From: Calditrichota bacterium
GTDB taxonomy: Bacteria; Calditrichota; Calditrichia; Calditrichales; Calditrichaceae
Direction of reading: 5' to 3'
Assembly (NCBI GenBank): GCA_024278755.1
Contig: JAJRSO010000048.1
Span: 1-64,000 of the forward strand
Length of the DNA: 64,000 nucleotides
How positions within the stretch are numbered: position 1 is the first letter of the stretch; each line of letters opens with the position of its first letter. Under the pieces are notes generated by a model. That model was not told the DNA's origin. It searched no databases and was given only the letters and a program-made list of their open reading frames with translations. Made by a program: the position numbers and the translations under genes. Of this stretch, positions 54,179 through 63,011 are shown one piece after another.

Positions 54179-55249
54179 ATGAAACAATTATTTCGGCAAA
54201 AACTCATCGTCTGGTTTAAAGAAAATAAACGGGATTTCCCTTGGCGCGAACAGGCAAACTGGTATAAAACCTATCTCTCCGAAATGCTGCTGCAACAAAC
54301 ACAGGCCGTGCAGGCGCTGCCTTATTTCCATAAATTCATTTCCCGCTATCCCGATATTGCTTCCCTCGCCGCCGCCAAAGAAGATGATATTTTAACCTTG
54401 TGGGCCGGACTTGGCTACTATGCCCGTGCCCGCAATATGCACAAAGCGGCCAGAATAATACTCGAAAAATATAATGGAAATTTTCCTCAAAAATGGAACG
54501 AAACGCTTGCGCTTCCCGGAATCGGGGCCTACAGCGCGGCGGCTATTCTATCCATTGCCTTTAACAAACCCTTTGCCGTGGTGGACGGCAACGTATTGCG
54601 CGTGTTAAGCCGCATCTACGCCATCGGAGACGATATTCGCAAAGCGGCGGTTATTAAAGAATTTCAGCGTCTGGCCGACGAACTGCTGGACACAAAGCAG
54701 CCGGGTGATTTTAATGAAGGGATGATGGAACTGGGCGCTACGGTTTGCCTGCCAGCAACACCCAAATGCGACGACTGCCCCTTACGGGAATTATGCAGGG
54801 CCTTTAAAGATAAACGGCAACCGAATTTTCCATTTAAATCGCCGCCTGCGCCGAAGAAAAATATAAAACAATTCGTCCTGCTTTTTAAAAACGGGCAACG
54901 CTTATTTGTCCGGCGGCGGCCCGCCAACGGTCTGCTGGCCCGCATGTGGGAATTTCCGGTTCTGGAAACAGAAAAACTCTCTCTTACTAAAAAAGAGCTG
55001 CAAAAACTACTTCGGAAGGAAATTAAATTGGAAACAGAGATTTCCGTTATTCTAAATAAAATGACGCATATTTACAGCCACATAAAACTGGAATATGTAC
55101 CCGTTTTAATTACGGCCGAGAAGGGAGAAACAGAATGGAGTGAAACGCCGCAAAAAAAATGGTTAAGCGTCCCGGCCCTCGAAGAAAGCGCTCTACATGG
55201 CGCGCATAAAAAAATACTGACACTGCCTGCGTTTAAAAAACTTATGTAA
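54179..55249 (+). CDS. mutY: A/G-specific adenine DNA glycosylase
   Basis: MutY removes adenine paired with 8-oxoguanine. The 356-aa protein has the HhH-GPD core (SEMLLQQTQAVQALPYF with the catalytic Glu, LPGIGAYSAAAILSIAF hairpin and the Asp in VVDGNVLRVLSRI). The 4Fe-4S cluster motif is C-x6-C-x2-C-x5-C (CLPATPKCDDCPLRELC). The C-terminal Nudix-like domain reads RPANGLLARMWEFPVLE. I use the ATG at 54179, with AAGGAG at 54160-54165; the upstream GTG at 54119 adds 20 residues before the fold. It is monocistronic. Confidence 0.95.
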   Translation: MKQLFRQKLIVWFKENKRDFPWREQANWYKTYLSEMLLQQTQAVQALPYFHKFISRYPDIASLAAAKEDDILTLWAGLGYYARARNMHKAARIILEKYNGNFPQKWNETLALPGIGAYSAAAILSIAFNKPFAVVDGNVLRVLSRIYAIGDDIRKAAVIKEFQRLADELLDTKQPGDFNEGMMELGATVCLPATPKCDDCPLRELCRAFKDKRQPNFPFKSPPAPKKNIKQFVLLFKNGQRLFVRRRPANGLLARMWEFPVLETEKLSLTKKELQKLLRKEIKLETEISVILNKMTHIYSHIKLEYVPVLITAEKGETEWSETPQKKWLSVPALEESALHGAHKKILTLPAFKKLM

Positions 55250-55392
55250 GAACAAGGTGTTACCGTTTCTTTTTTTGCTGCGGATGAACATGGATTTTCA
55301 AAGATTAATCTCTTTCGGTGGTTATGGTTTCGGTGGCTAAATTTATTTAGGCCGAATGCGATAAGTTACCCAAAAAATTCAGGGGATGTTCG

Positions 55393-58044
55393 CTAATAAT
55401 TAAATCCAAGTGAGAAATAAAACGCACTTTGTTCTTCCGAAGTTCGGCCGTAAGCGATGTGCATGGGGCCAAACAGCGTTTCGACCCCAAGATTGATACC
55501 GACGCCGGAAAAGAAATCCTCGGATGAAAAAACCACAGATGGATTCTTCCAGATACCGCCAAAATCGTAACGCATAGAAATATAGCTATTTTTAAGGATG
55601 AAGTTTTTACGGTTAAAATGCAACGGTAGTTTATAGCGGTATTCCACATTCAGATTCACCAGTTGCCTTCCAAATAATTGGTTTTCGTGCAGGCCGTAAA
55701 AATCATTTAAACCGCCCAGACGGAAATTTTCGGAGAAGGGCATTGTTTTATCGCCAATCCCCACGAACAGACGCAGATGCCAGTTGTGCACACGGGCAAA
55801 ATTATAATAGGCCTCAAGATTGACCAGGGCTTTTGTGTAGGATTCCTTCGTCTCCAGTACAAAACGATTTCCCGTTTCCCATGCCCAGTGGTTATAAATT
55901 CCTTTCGTGGGGAAATCCACCCGATCCAGCCGATCGGTTAAGGCACGCACAGCGAACGTGCGCAGTTCGATGTTCTGTTCGTTGGAAAAGCGCCCGCGCA
56001 GGGTTTTATCAATAATGTTTTCATTACGCAATTCAAATACAAGCTGTCCGATGCGCCGCACCTGCCGGCCGATTCGAAAACGTACCCCGCGTCGTTCTTC
56101 ACGATAGGAGCCTTTACGCGCTTCGAGAGGGTTGATTTGCCAATTATAATAACCGTTTAAATCGTATGTAAAATTACTAAAGAAAATCTTGTCATCGCGA
56201 ATCCTGATTCCCAAATATCCGTCACGCTGACCAAACCGGCTTTGAAACATGGTTTTAATACCAAACCCAAAAATACTCTCATCCCCCATTTCCAGATAGG
56301 CCTGCGCCCCCCGCTCACTGTCATATTTCCCGCCGATGCGCAGCAGTTGCGAAGACTTTTCGATAACTTTAATAATCAAAATATTTTCGCCGCTTTCTTC
56401 TACTAAATTGGTATTTACCCGTTCATAAAGCTGCGAAGCGTACACATTCTGAATGGCTTTTTTTATCTTTTTCCAGTTAAATACAGAACCTCTCTGTTTC
56501 GAGAATTCTCGTAAAATGACAAATTTCTTTGTTTTTCTATTCCCTTTAATACGGATATTTCCAATACGTCCTTCATCAATATCAATTTTTAATAGACCCG
56601 ACTCCTCCTGCCAGTCGAGTCTTTTTATACGCATATAGGAATATCCCCGATTCCGGTAAAACTCGGTTAACTGCTTTAGATCTTTGCTCAGTATGTTACT
56701 GTTAAATAAATAATTTTGCCGGGATTTCATTAAATGTTTGAGGGTCAGCGAATCAAAAAGAGTATTTCCCGTAAATTCAATCTTCCGCAGGAGACCGAAA
56801 CAATCATTCTTCAGTCGTGCGGTACCTGCGCTGTCGATGCTTACTTCCACCCGCTGATAACGTCCGCTATCCATAAAAATCTGTAAATCCGCATCCAGTT
56901 CCTGAGTGGTCAGCATTTTTGATTTATATAAAAACAACTGTTTAAACTGTTCCCGAGAAAGCGCCTCCAAGCCGTTGGATACCACGCGGTCGATATAAAC
57001 CGGAACCGTTTCTTTGCAAGGGCAGTTTGTAATTTCCCGCTGAATTTGTTCGATCTTATCTCCGGCTGTGACCAGTCCAATTTGCATAAGATTTCCGGTC
57101 TGACTGAAATCATCGCTCAGCAAACCGGTTAAATCCGGTTTAATCAGCACATTGGCCGAAAGTTGTTCAATCTCTTTTGTCATCTGGGTCATAATAGTCG
57201 TCGCCTGATCTACGATTTCCCAGGGTACGTTGATACGATCTTTTCCGCGCAATCCCGAAGTAACATCCACCGCAATAATAATATCCATCCCTTCGGCTCG
57301 AGCCGCTTCCACCGGCAGGTTGGAACGCAGACCGCCATCCACTAAAAGTTTGTCACCAATTTGAACAGGGGAGAAAAGTAGCGGGAAAGCCATCGAGGCG
57401 TTAATACATTCCGCAAGATTGCCCTGAGACAGAACAACCTGTTTTCCACTTACCAGATCGGTAGCAATGGAACGGAAGGGAATGCGCAGATCATCAAAAT
57501 TATTACGGGTATGAAAACGCGCTTTTAAAATCAAGTCGGATAAAATACTCAGCAGCTTCTGTCCCGGTGAATATCCGCGGGGAATGAAGGGCATGCCTCT
57601 GTTAAAACGTACCGTTAAAAGATAGCGATCCTGCTCGGTTTTTTGCCCGAAAAAGAGTGTCCGGCGGCTGGCTTCATCTTTATACAGATCCTGCCATTTT
57701 ATAGTGTTCATCAGGCTTTGCAGTTCGTCGGGCGTGTAGCCGGAAGCATATAAACCGCCAATCATGCTACCGATGCTTGTACCGGCGATTAAATCGATAG
57801 GAATATTATTTTCTTCTAAGGCCTTTAGCACACCGATATGTACAACACCTCTTGAACCGCCGCCGCTTAACACCAGCCCGATTTTGGGTTTCTGCGGCAA
57901 GGAAGCGCAGGATTCAATTGTAATTTTCCCACCCGAAAATTTTACGGTTTTAGAAAATTTGCTGTCCCCAAATGCAGAACAGACAAAAAAAAGGCCGATA
58001 ATAAATATCAACTGCCATTGTATTTTTTGAGGTTTGTTTTTCAT
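55393..58044 (-). CDS. Patatin-like phospholipase with POTRA and BamA-like barrel (type Vd-like)
   Basis: This 883-aa outer-membrane protein has a signal peptide (WQLIFIIGLFFVCSAFG) and a patatin domain (about 40-330). The patatin domain has the oxyanion motif LSGGGSRGVVHIGVLKAL, nucleophile GTSIGSMIGG and catalytic Asp in DGGLRSNLPVEAA. Then come two or so POTRA-like repeats (LLRKIEFTGNTLF, IGNIRIKGNRKTKKFVI) and a BamA/Omp85 beta-barrel that ends in an aromatic residue (AFYFSLGFNY). This is the plan of PlpD-like type Vd autotransporters, in which a lipase is displayed or released at the surface. Catalytic residues are intact. The downstream DUF4175-like gene lies upstream on the same strand by 60 bp. 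Confidence 0.92.
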   Translation of the reverse strand: MKNKPQKIQWQLIFIIGLFFVCSAFGDSKFSKTVKFSGGKITIESCASLPQKPKIGLVLSGGGSRGVVHIGVLKALEENNIPIDLIAGTSIGSMIGGLYASGYTPDELQSLMNTIKWQDLYKDEASRRTLFFGQKTEQDRYLLTVRFNRGMPFIPRGYSPGQKLLSILSDLILKARFHTRNNFDDLRIPFRSIATDLVSGKQVVLSQGNLAECINASMAFPLLFSPVQIGDKLLVDGGLRSNLPVEAARAEGMDIIIAVDVTSGLRGKDRINVPWEIVDQATTIMTQMTKEIEQLSANVLIKPDLTGLLSDDFSQTGNLMQIGLVTAGDKIEQIQREITNCPCKETVPVYIDRVVSNGLEALSREQFKQLFLYKSKMLTTQELDADLQIFMDSGRYQRVEVSIDSAGTARLKNDCFGLLRKIEFTGNTLFDSLTLKHLMKSRQNYLFNSNILSKDLKQLTEFYRNRGYSYMRIKRLDWQEESGLLKIDIDEGRIGNIRIKGNRKTKKFVILREFSKQRGSVFNWKKIKKAIQNVYASQLYERVNTNLVEESGENILIIKVIEKSSQLLRIGGKYDSERGAQAYLEMGDESIFGFGIKTMFQSRFGQRDGYLGIRIRDDKIFFSNFTYDLNGYYNWQINPLEARKGSYREERRGVRFRIGRQVRRIGQLVFELRNENIIDKTLRGRFSNEQNIELRTFAVRALTDRLDRVDFPTKGIYNHWAWETGNRFVLETKESYTKALVNLEAYYNFARVHNWHLRLFVGIGDKTMPFSENFRLGGLNDFYGLHENQLFGRQLVNLNVEYRYKLPLHFNRKNFILKNSYISMRYDFGGIWKNPSVVFSSEDFFSGVGINLGVETLFGPMHIAYGRTSEEQSAFYFSLGFNY

Positions 58045-58103
58045 TGGTTATTTTATTGATTATTGTTTCCTGATTACCTGTTACTCGCTACTTGAACAAA
58101 ATA

Positions 58104-61100
58104 CTAATTTCCGGCGTCATTTGCCCGTAATAATTTTTCAAAATAGATTTCTATTAATTTTTGATAATCCCGGCTGTATCCCTGCTTTAAGGCCCGCCGC
58201 ATTGCTTCTTCGATAATTTTTTTATCCGGCACTTCGCCGCCGTCCGCTTCACTCGGATCTTTTACCCCATATTGTTTCGCCTGTTCGGCTTTTCTTTTTT
58301 TAGAATACTTTCGCTGCTCGAGAGAGCGCTGGGCGTCCAGCATCCGTGATAAAATTCGCCGCTGGCGTTCCACCGTAGTACGATCAAAGCGGCCGCGCAG
58401 CAGGTCTTTTTCCACCCGTTCCATATCTTTTCCAATCTGGCTCAATTCACCGAGAATATCTTCGCGCTTTCCGGTTTTTCCGCCAAGCTCCTGCAAAGCC
58501 TGACGCAATGCCGCCTGCCGGCCGCCCAGCCGTTTGGCCTTTGCCGCCTGTTCGCCGCTAAGCATTCCCTCGTTTCCTTGTCCCTGCATCAGATTCATCG
58601 ATTCGGAATTAAGCTGCCCCTGCTGCCCGGCCATCTGCTGCATCTGTTTCATAAATTCGTCAAATCCGGTACCGGATTGCGACTGCATCATCTGCGACAG
58701 CGCCCGGCTCATACCCAATACGCTTGCATTTAACGAGCTCATGGCCTCTCCCTGGCTGCGCAGGGCTGCATTTTTATTCCGTTCGGAAAGCTGTTGCAGA
58801 CTCTGCTGCATTTTGTTTTGCACTTGCCGCAGAGATTTGCTTATCTGAGGCTGGATAAAAAAAGTCTTTTGTGCAAGAGCAGCCGTTTTCTTTACAATTG
58901 TCTGAAAATTTCGCAACGCTTCACCCTGCGCCTTTAGAATTGAACTGAAATTATTGCCAAGGGGCGACGTCTTTTGTGTTTTCCGGGAAATCTGTTCCTC
59001 TTTAAACGAGAGTTCCAGCATACGCCTGCCGATATTGCGCATTTCTTTAGCCGTATCGTCCTTACTTTTTTGCCGCATCATTTGTTGCGCCTGCTGCATT
59101 TGTCTGCTTAAATTGTTCAATTGCCGTTGCAGTTGCTTCGAATTTTGCGCGGCCTGCGACCTCCTGCCGGTAGCTAATTGCCGCTCTATTTTCTCCATTT
59201 TTTTTCCGACTGTTCCCTTTTGCAGAGCGGAAGAGACAGAATCGGTTATCTGTTGTGTTTTAGCAAACTGTTCCAGCAACTCTTCTTTTAAAAACCGCTG
59301 TAAATCGGCGGTTAAGTTTTCCAACTGTTTTTTTTGCTGCTTCTGCATCTGGCGGGTTTGTTCGATGTTTTCATCTGATTTTGTTTTTGGAGCATCAATT
59401 TCTTTGCTTATTTTTTCCTGTTGTCGAGCCAGTTTTTCCGCTTTTTTTACAAGCCGGTCCAGGTGTTGCTCGAACTGCACGCGCTTTAACAATTCCATAG
59501 TGCGTTCGATACTTTTTTCAAAAGCCTCCTGGTTCAGCTTCAGTTTTGCCAGCGCCTGCCGGACTTCCTGTGGATTTGATTTCTGAAGTGAATCTTGCAG
59601 TTTTTGCAGCGCTTGCATCAGTTCCGGACTCAGCGTTTCACGAAACATCTCCTGTAATTTGGTATATTTTTCCAGCAACTCCGGACTTATTAAATTATTT
59701 TGTTCTAATTTTTTAACGGCTTCGTCTAATTCTTTTCGAATTTGCTCTAATTTCTTTTGCAGTTCTTTCTGTTTTTGAACGGTTTTTTCGATAGCCTGTT
59801 TTTTCTCCCAGTCCATCTTTTCGGCCCGCTTCATCTGCCGGTCTATTTTTTCCAAATCCTTTTTTAGTTTTCCACTCTCTTCGCGCACCTCGTCCAGAGC
59901 GCTTATCTCCCGCTGCTGTTGTTTATCCATAGATTCAAACAATTCTTCAATGGACGGAAATCGTATACTGTATATTTTGCTGCGCGCAGAAGAACCGCCG
60001 TTAAGGGTATTATTATCCACAGCACGGGCAAAATATTTTAAGGTGTCGCCAAAGGTAAGCGGCAGTTTGTTAAAATCCAGCAGATAGGCGCTCTGCCCGT
60101 TACGACCCTTAATATTTTTCATAGGCAACGAAATTTTTATAGTATCGCTTTTTGAAGGCTGTTCATTAACAATCATATAATGCAAACTTAAAGCCCTTAT
60201 TCCAAAATCATCTTCCGCCTCAATTTTTAATGCCAGATTGCCGTCAATGGGACTTTCCACATCAATTCCCGGTTCCGTTACATCCACAAACGGGGCGTTG
60301 TCTTCGGCGACGGCAATCCGGTAAGAAATTGGGTTTTGATTGCTAATGCCGCTGGTATCTTCCAAAATAATTTGGTAGGAATCGTTTTGATTAACGGTAA
60401 AAACACCGTCTAACTGTTCCCTCCGTAAACGCAACGGCAGTTTTTTCCCGGAAGCAAACAGCAATTGCCCGGCACGTACGGTTTTATTTAGTTTGATTTC
60501 GATATTTACCCGGCTGCCGCGCAGCGCGCTCACATCGCCGATGTTCCGCTCCTGCTGAAACTCGGATAGCCCGGTGTAAAGAGGCGGCTGAACACGAATA
60601 TCCAGTTGCTCTACCCGCGGCGGTATCAAAACAACTACTTTAAATTCTTCGGATAAAAGGCGCCCGGAATAGGTTTCGGTAACCGGAATCCCGCTTAACC
60701 GGTATATGAAACCCGATCGTATATCGTTTAGTGTTAACCTGTAAAAACCTTCTTGTTTTTGTAATGGCATTTGCTGTTTTTCTTCGCCCGTTTGCCGAAT
60801 CAGAAAGCAGCCTTCCAGCAAAGGCCCCGAATAAAACGCTTTTATTGTAAGCGGCGAACCTTTTAGTAGTTTGATGTTTCCGGGTTCTACACTAAAATTA
60901 TACGCCGGTATTTGTAAATATTCGTTGGTTGGATTTAGTAAACGTAACCCGGAATGACCAAGCGTTTCCCACTGAATAGCCGTTAAAAGAATAAGCGCGG
61001 TAAAAACCGGCACCAATAGTTTGGTTGGTGGAAGAAAAGATTGCAATGACAGGCGGGCGGCAAAATCTTCCTGTATATAGGCCGATAAAATATGATCGAT

Positions 61101-61502
61101 TGCCGCCTGTCGTAACGCATCCGAGCCGGCCGTTTTACCTTTTTCTTCGGTAATCAACTGGCAGGCAATTATAAACGCATCGCCGGTTTCCGGATAATAG
61201 CGCGCGGTCTCCTTTGCATCCGTAATCAGGCGCAACGCTTTATTATCACGAAAGTAACGTAAAAAGGGTTTTACCAATAAAAGATAAGCGGCTGCGCCAA
61301 AAATCAGCGCATTAATCAGCAATAATCCCCAGCGGCTGGTTTCGGAAAAAGAGAACACCTGATCGGCCAGAGCCGCACTCATCCAGACAGAAAGAATCAG
61401 CATGATAAAATGGATCGCCGCTCCCATCGCCTGCAGGCGCCGTTTCTTTTTGGAAAAGCGAGAGATATTATTTAAAAAGGATTGCTGTTTTTGATTTATC
61501 AT
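58104..61502 (-). CDS. DUF4175-like membrane protein with long coiled-coil region
   Basis: This is a 1132-aa protein with two to three TM helices near the N-terminus (IHFIMLILSVWMSAALADQ, LLLINALIFGAAAYLLLV, about 25-80) and another at ~165-180. A beta-rich periplasmic-looking segment (about 190-500) follows. It ends in a very long Gln/Lys/Glu-rich coiled coil (about 515-1130: KKQKELQKKLEQIRKELDE and repeated QQ tracts). This matches DUF4175-like proteins, whose function is not known. Its start overlaps the stop of the DUF4159-like gene by four bases (ATGA). The Gln-rich coil suggests a structural or scaffold role in the envelope; this is inference. Confidence 0.75.
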   Translation of the reverse strand: MINQKQQSFLNNISRFSKKKRRLQAMGAAIHFIMLILSVWMSAALADQVFSFSETSRWGLLLINALIFGAAAYLLLVKPFLRYFRDNKALRLITDAKETARYYPETGDAFIIACQLITEEKGKTAGSDALRQAAIDHILSAYIQEDFAARLSLQSFLPPTKLLVPVFTALILLTAIQWETLGHSGLRLLNPTNEYLQIPAYNFSVEPGNIKLLKGSPLTIKAFYSGPLLEGCFLIRQTGEEKQQMPLQKQEGFYRLTLNDIRSGFIYRLSGIPVTETYSGRLLSEEFKVVVLIPPRVEQLDIRVQPPLYTGLSEFQQERNIGDVSALRGSRVNIEIKLNKTVRAGQLLFASGKKLPLRLRREQLDGVFTVNQNDSYQIILEDTSGISNQNPISYRIAVAEDNAPFVDVTEPGIDVESPIDGNLALKIEAEDDFGIRALSLHYMIVNEQPSKSDTIKISLPMKNIKGRNGQSAYLLDFNKLPLTFGDTLKYFARAVDNNTLNGGSSARSKIYSIRFPSIEELFESMDKQQQREISALDEVREESGKLKKDLEKIDRQMKRAEKMDWEKKQAIEKTVQKQKELQKKLEQIRKELDEAVKKLEQNNLISPELLEKYTKLQEMFRETLSPELMQALQKLQDSLQKSNPQEVRQALAKLKLNQEAFEKSIERTMELLKRVQFEQHLDRLVKKAEKLARQQEKISKEIDAPKTKSDENIEQTRQMQKQQKKQLENLTADLQRFLKEELLEQFAKTQQITDSVSSALQKGTVGKKMEKIERQLATGRRSQAAQNSKQLQRQLNNLSRQMQQAQQMMRQKSKDDTAKEMRNIGRRMLELSFKEEQISRKTQKTSPLGNNFSSILKAQGEALRNFQTIVKKTAALAQKTFFIQPQISKSLRQVQNKMQQSLQQLSERNKNAALRSQGEAMSSLNASVLGMSRALSQMMQSQSGTGFDEFMKQMQQMAGQQGQLNSESMNLMQGQGNEGMLSGEQAAKAKRLGGRQAALRQALQELGGKTGKREDILGELSQIGKDMERVEKDLLRGRFDRTTVERQRRILSRMLDAQRSLEQRKYSKKRKAEQAKQYGVKDPSEADGGEVPDKKIIEEAMRRALKQGYSRDYQKLIEIYFEKLLRANDAGN

Positions 61503-62149
61503 TTGTTTGTTAACGCAAAATATAAAATATTAACCGCCATACGCAAAGCCGCTTCACGCAGGGCCGGCGGATCATCATGGATTCCGGCATCTTCACAGCC
61601 GTCGCTTATATCCGTATTAAAACTATAAAAACAGACTACCCGGCCGTGATATACCAAAGCGAGTCCTTTTGGCGGCCCGCCGGCATGTTCGTGAATTTTG
61701 GGAAGGCCTTTTTTAAAATCATATACCGTATGATAAATCGGATGCGAAAAAGGCAGTTCTACAAAACGTAGTTCGGGAAAGACCTTTTTCATTTCCCGGC
61801 GAAACGATTTATCCATCCCGTAATCATCGTCTGCCCATAAAAACCCGCCGGAAATCATCCAGCGCCGCAGGATACCGACTTCCGTATCTGAAAAATGAAT
61901 ATTGCCATGTCCGGAAATATAGGCCAGCGGATACTGAATAAATTCGGGATCGCTGATTTTATAGGCCACTTCCCGTTTACCTGTGGCTAAAGCCAGTTCG
62001 CGGTGTGCGCGTGTTAAAATATTTTTCCAGATGGTTTTATTGCCGTACCAGTCGCCGCCGCCCTGGTAGTGAATACGAACGGGCATAATTTCTGCGGCAT
62101 AAAGCATTTGCAAAAAAAGCAGGATAAAAACTGGCAACCATTTTTTCAT
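61499..62149 (-). CDS. DUF4159-like exported protein
   Basis: This 216-aa protein has a signal peptide (LPVFILLFLQMLYAAE) and a DUF4159-type core: MPVRIHYQGGGDWYGNKTIWKNIL, SDPEFIQYPLAYISGHGNIHF, FLWADDDYGMDKSFRREM, FVELPFSHPIYHTVYDF. DUF4159 domains adopt a glutamine-amidotransferase-like fold and usually travel with DUF58, MoxR and DUF4175-type genes, but the activity is not known. It overlaps the DUF4175-like gene by four bases and should be co-expressed. The typical MoxR and DUF58 partners are not seen downstream in this window. Confidence 0.8.
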   Translation of the reverse strand: MKKWLPVFILLFLQMLYAAEIMPVRIHYQGGGDWYGNKTIWKNILTRAHRELALATGKREVAYKISDPEFIQYPLAYISGHGNIHFSDTEVGILRRWMISGGFLWADDDYGMDKSFRREMKKVFPELRFVELPFSHPIYHTVYDFKKGLPKIHEHAGGPPKGLALVYHGRVVCFYSFNTDISDGCEDAGIHDDPPALREAALRMAVNILYFALTNK

Positions 62150-62216
62150 TGTGCGTTTTCGCTTTTAAGATTAAGCCGGTTATAAACCGTTGGGTTCTGG
62201 CACTCTATAAACGGGA

Positions 62217-62251
62217 CAAAAAAAATCCCGGAACGAAAATTCATTCCGGGA
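62217..62251 (-). terminator. Rho-independent terminator after the STAS-HTH gene
   Basis: On the minus strand, TCCCGGAA with TTCCGGGA forms an 8-bp stem (extendable by flanking pairs) around a 10-base loop, followed by a run of Ts (plus-strand As at 62217-62225). It lies about 40 bases past the STAS-HTH stop. Confidence 0.88.
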
Positions 62252-62292
62252 AAAATAACCGTTAAAGCTAAAAATAACAAGTTTTATCTTGC

Positions 62293-62976
62293 TTATGCAG
62301 AGGTGGCAAATTTATAGCGACGGGCACGGGTGTTCAGGTTCATTTTTGCCAGTTCGGAACGCACTTCAAACCAGCCCGCTTTAGTGTAACCGTATTTGGA
62401 AGAATTCAGTTCTTTTTTAATTTTAAATGCGCCAAAAGAAGGGTTGCTTTTGATAATGGCTTTAATTTTATCCTGAAGGCTTAAATCGGTCAGGCTTTTT
62501 TGTTGTTCTCTGGTTAGCGGAGCGGCTGCCGGTTCTACTGTTTCAGCGGAATCTTCCATAGTTGCTTCTTCCGGTTTTGGCAATGTAATTTCTTTTGCCA
62601 CCGGTTGTCCGGCCGCCTGCAACATTTCAAATTTATTAACCGCTTCATCAATGGTATCATAAACATCCAGGATATGATGAAATTCCAGTAATTCAAAAAT
62701 CTCGTACACATCCGGCACCATACGCACCAGTTTCAGATCGCCGCCGTTTTCACGAATGGATTTAATTTCACTAATAAAAATACCCCATCCCGCGCTGCTG
62801 ATGTAGTCTACATTCCCCAAATCAACAATAATAAAAAAGCGGCCTTGTTTCAGAAGCGAATCCAGAGACCGTTCCAATTCCGACGAGGTGGTTGTATCTA
62901 TGTATCCGCCCACCTTTATTATCGATATGTGATTCCGGCTGCCGGCAATTTCGGTCGAGACTTGAATACCTTCCAT
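62293..62976 (-). CDS. STAS-domain protein with C-terminal HTH-like extension
   Basis: Residues 1-115 form a STAS domain (ISIIKVGGYIDTTTSSELERS, SSAGWGIFISEI with the usual phospho-acceptor Ser, LLEFHHILDVYDTIDEAV). After a Pro/Glu linker (about 120-150) comes an ~75-residue basic domain with helix-turn-helix character: LQDKIKAIIKSNPSFGAFKI, KKELNSSKYGYTKAGWFEVR, SELAKMNLNTRARRYKFA. A lone anti-sigma antagonist does not normally carry a DNA-binding-like tail, so this looks like a fusion. No kinase, phosphatase or sigma gene is adjacent. It lies 35 bp downstream of the partial gene at the window edge and is followed by a terminator. Confidence 0.8.
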   Translation of the reverse strand: MEGIQVSTEIAGSRNHISIIKVGGYIDTTTSSELERSLDSLLKQGRFFIIVDLGNVDYISSAGWGIFISEIKSIRENGGDLKLVRMVPDVYEIFELLEFHHILDVYDTIDEAVNKFEMLQAAGQPVAKEITLPKPEEATMEDSAETVEPAAAPLTREQQKSLTDLSLQDKIKAIIKSNPSFGAFKIKKELNSSKYGYTKAGWFEVRSELAKMNLNTRARRYKFATSA

Positions 62977-63011
62977 TGAATCCTCCCTTTCAGGATTTTC
63001 GTATATGCTGT

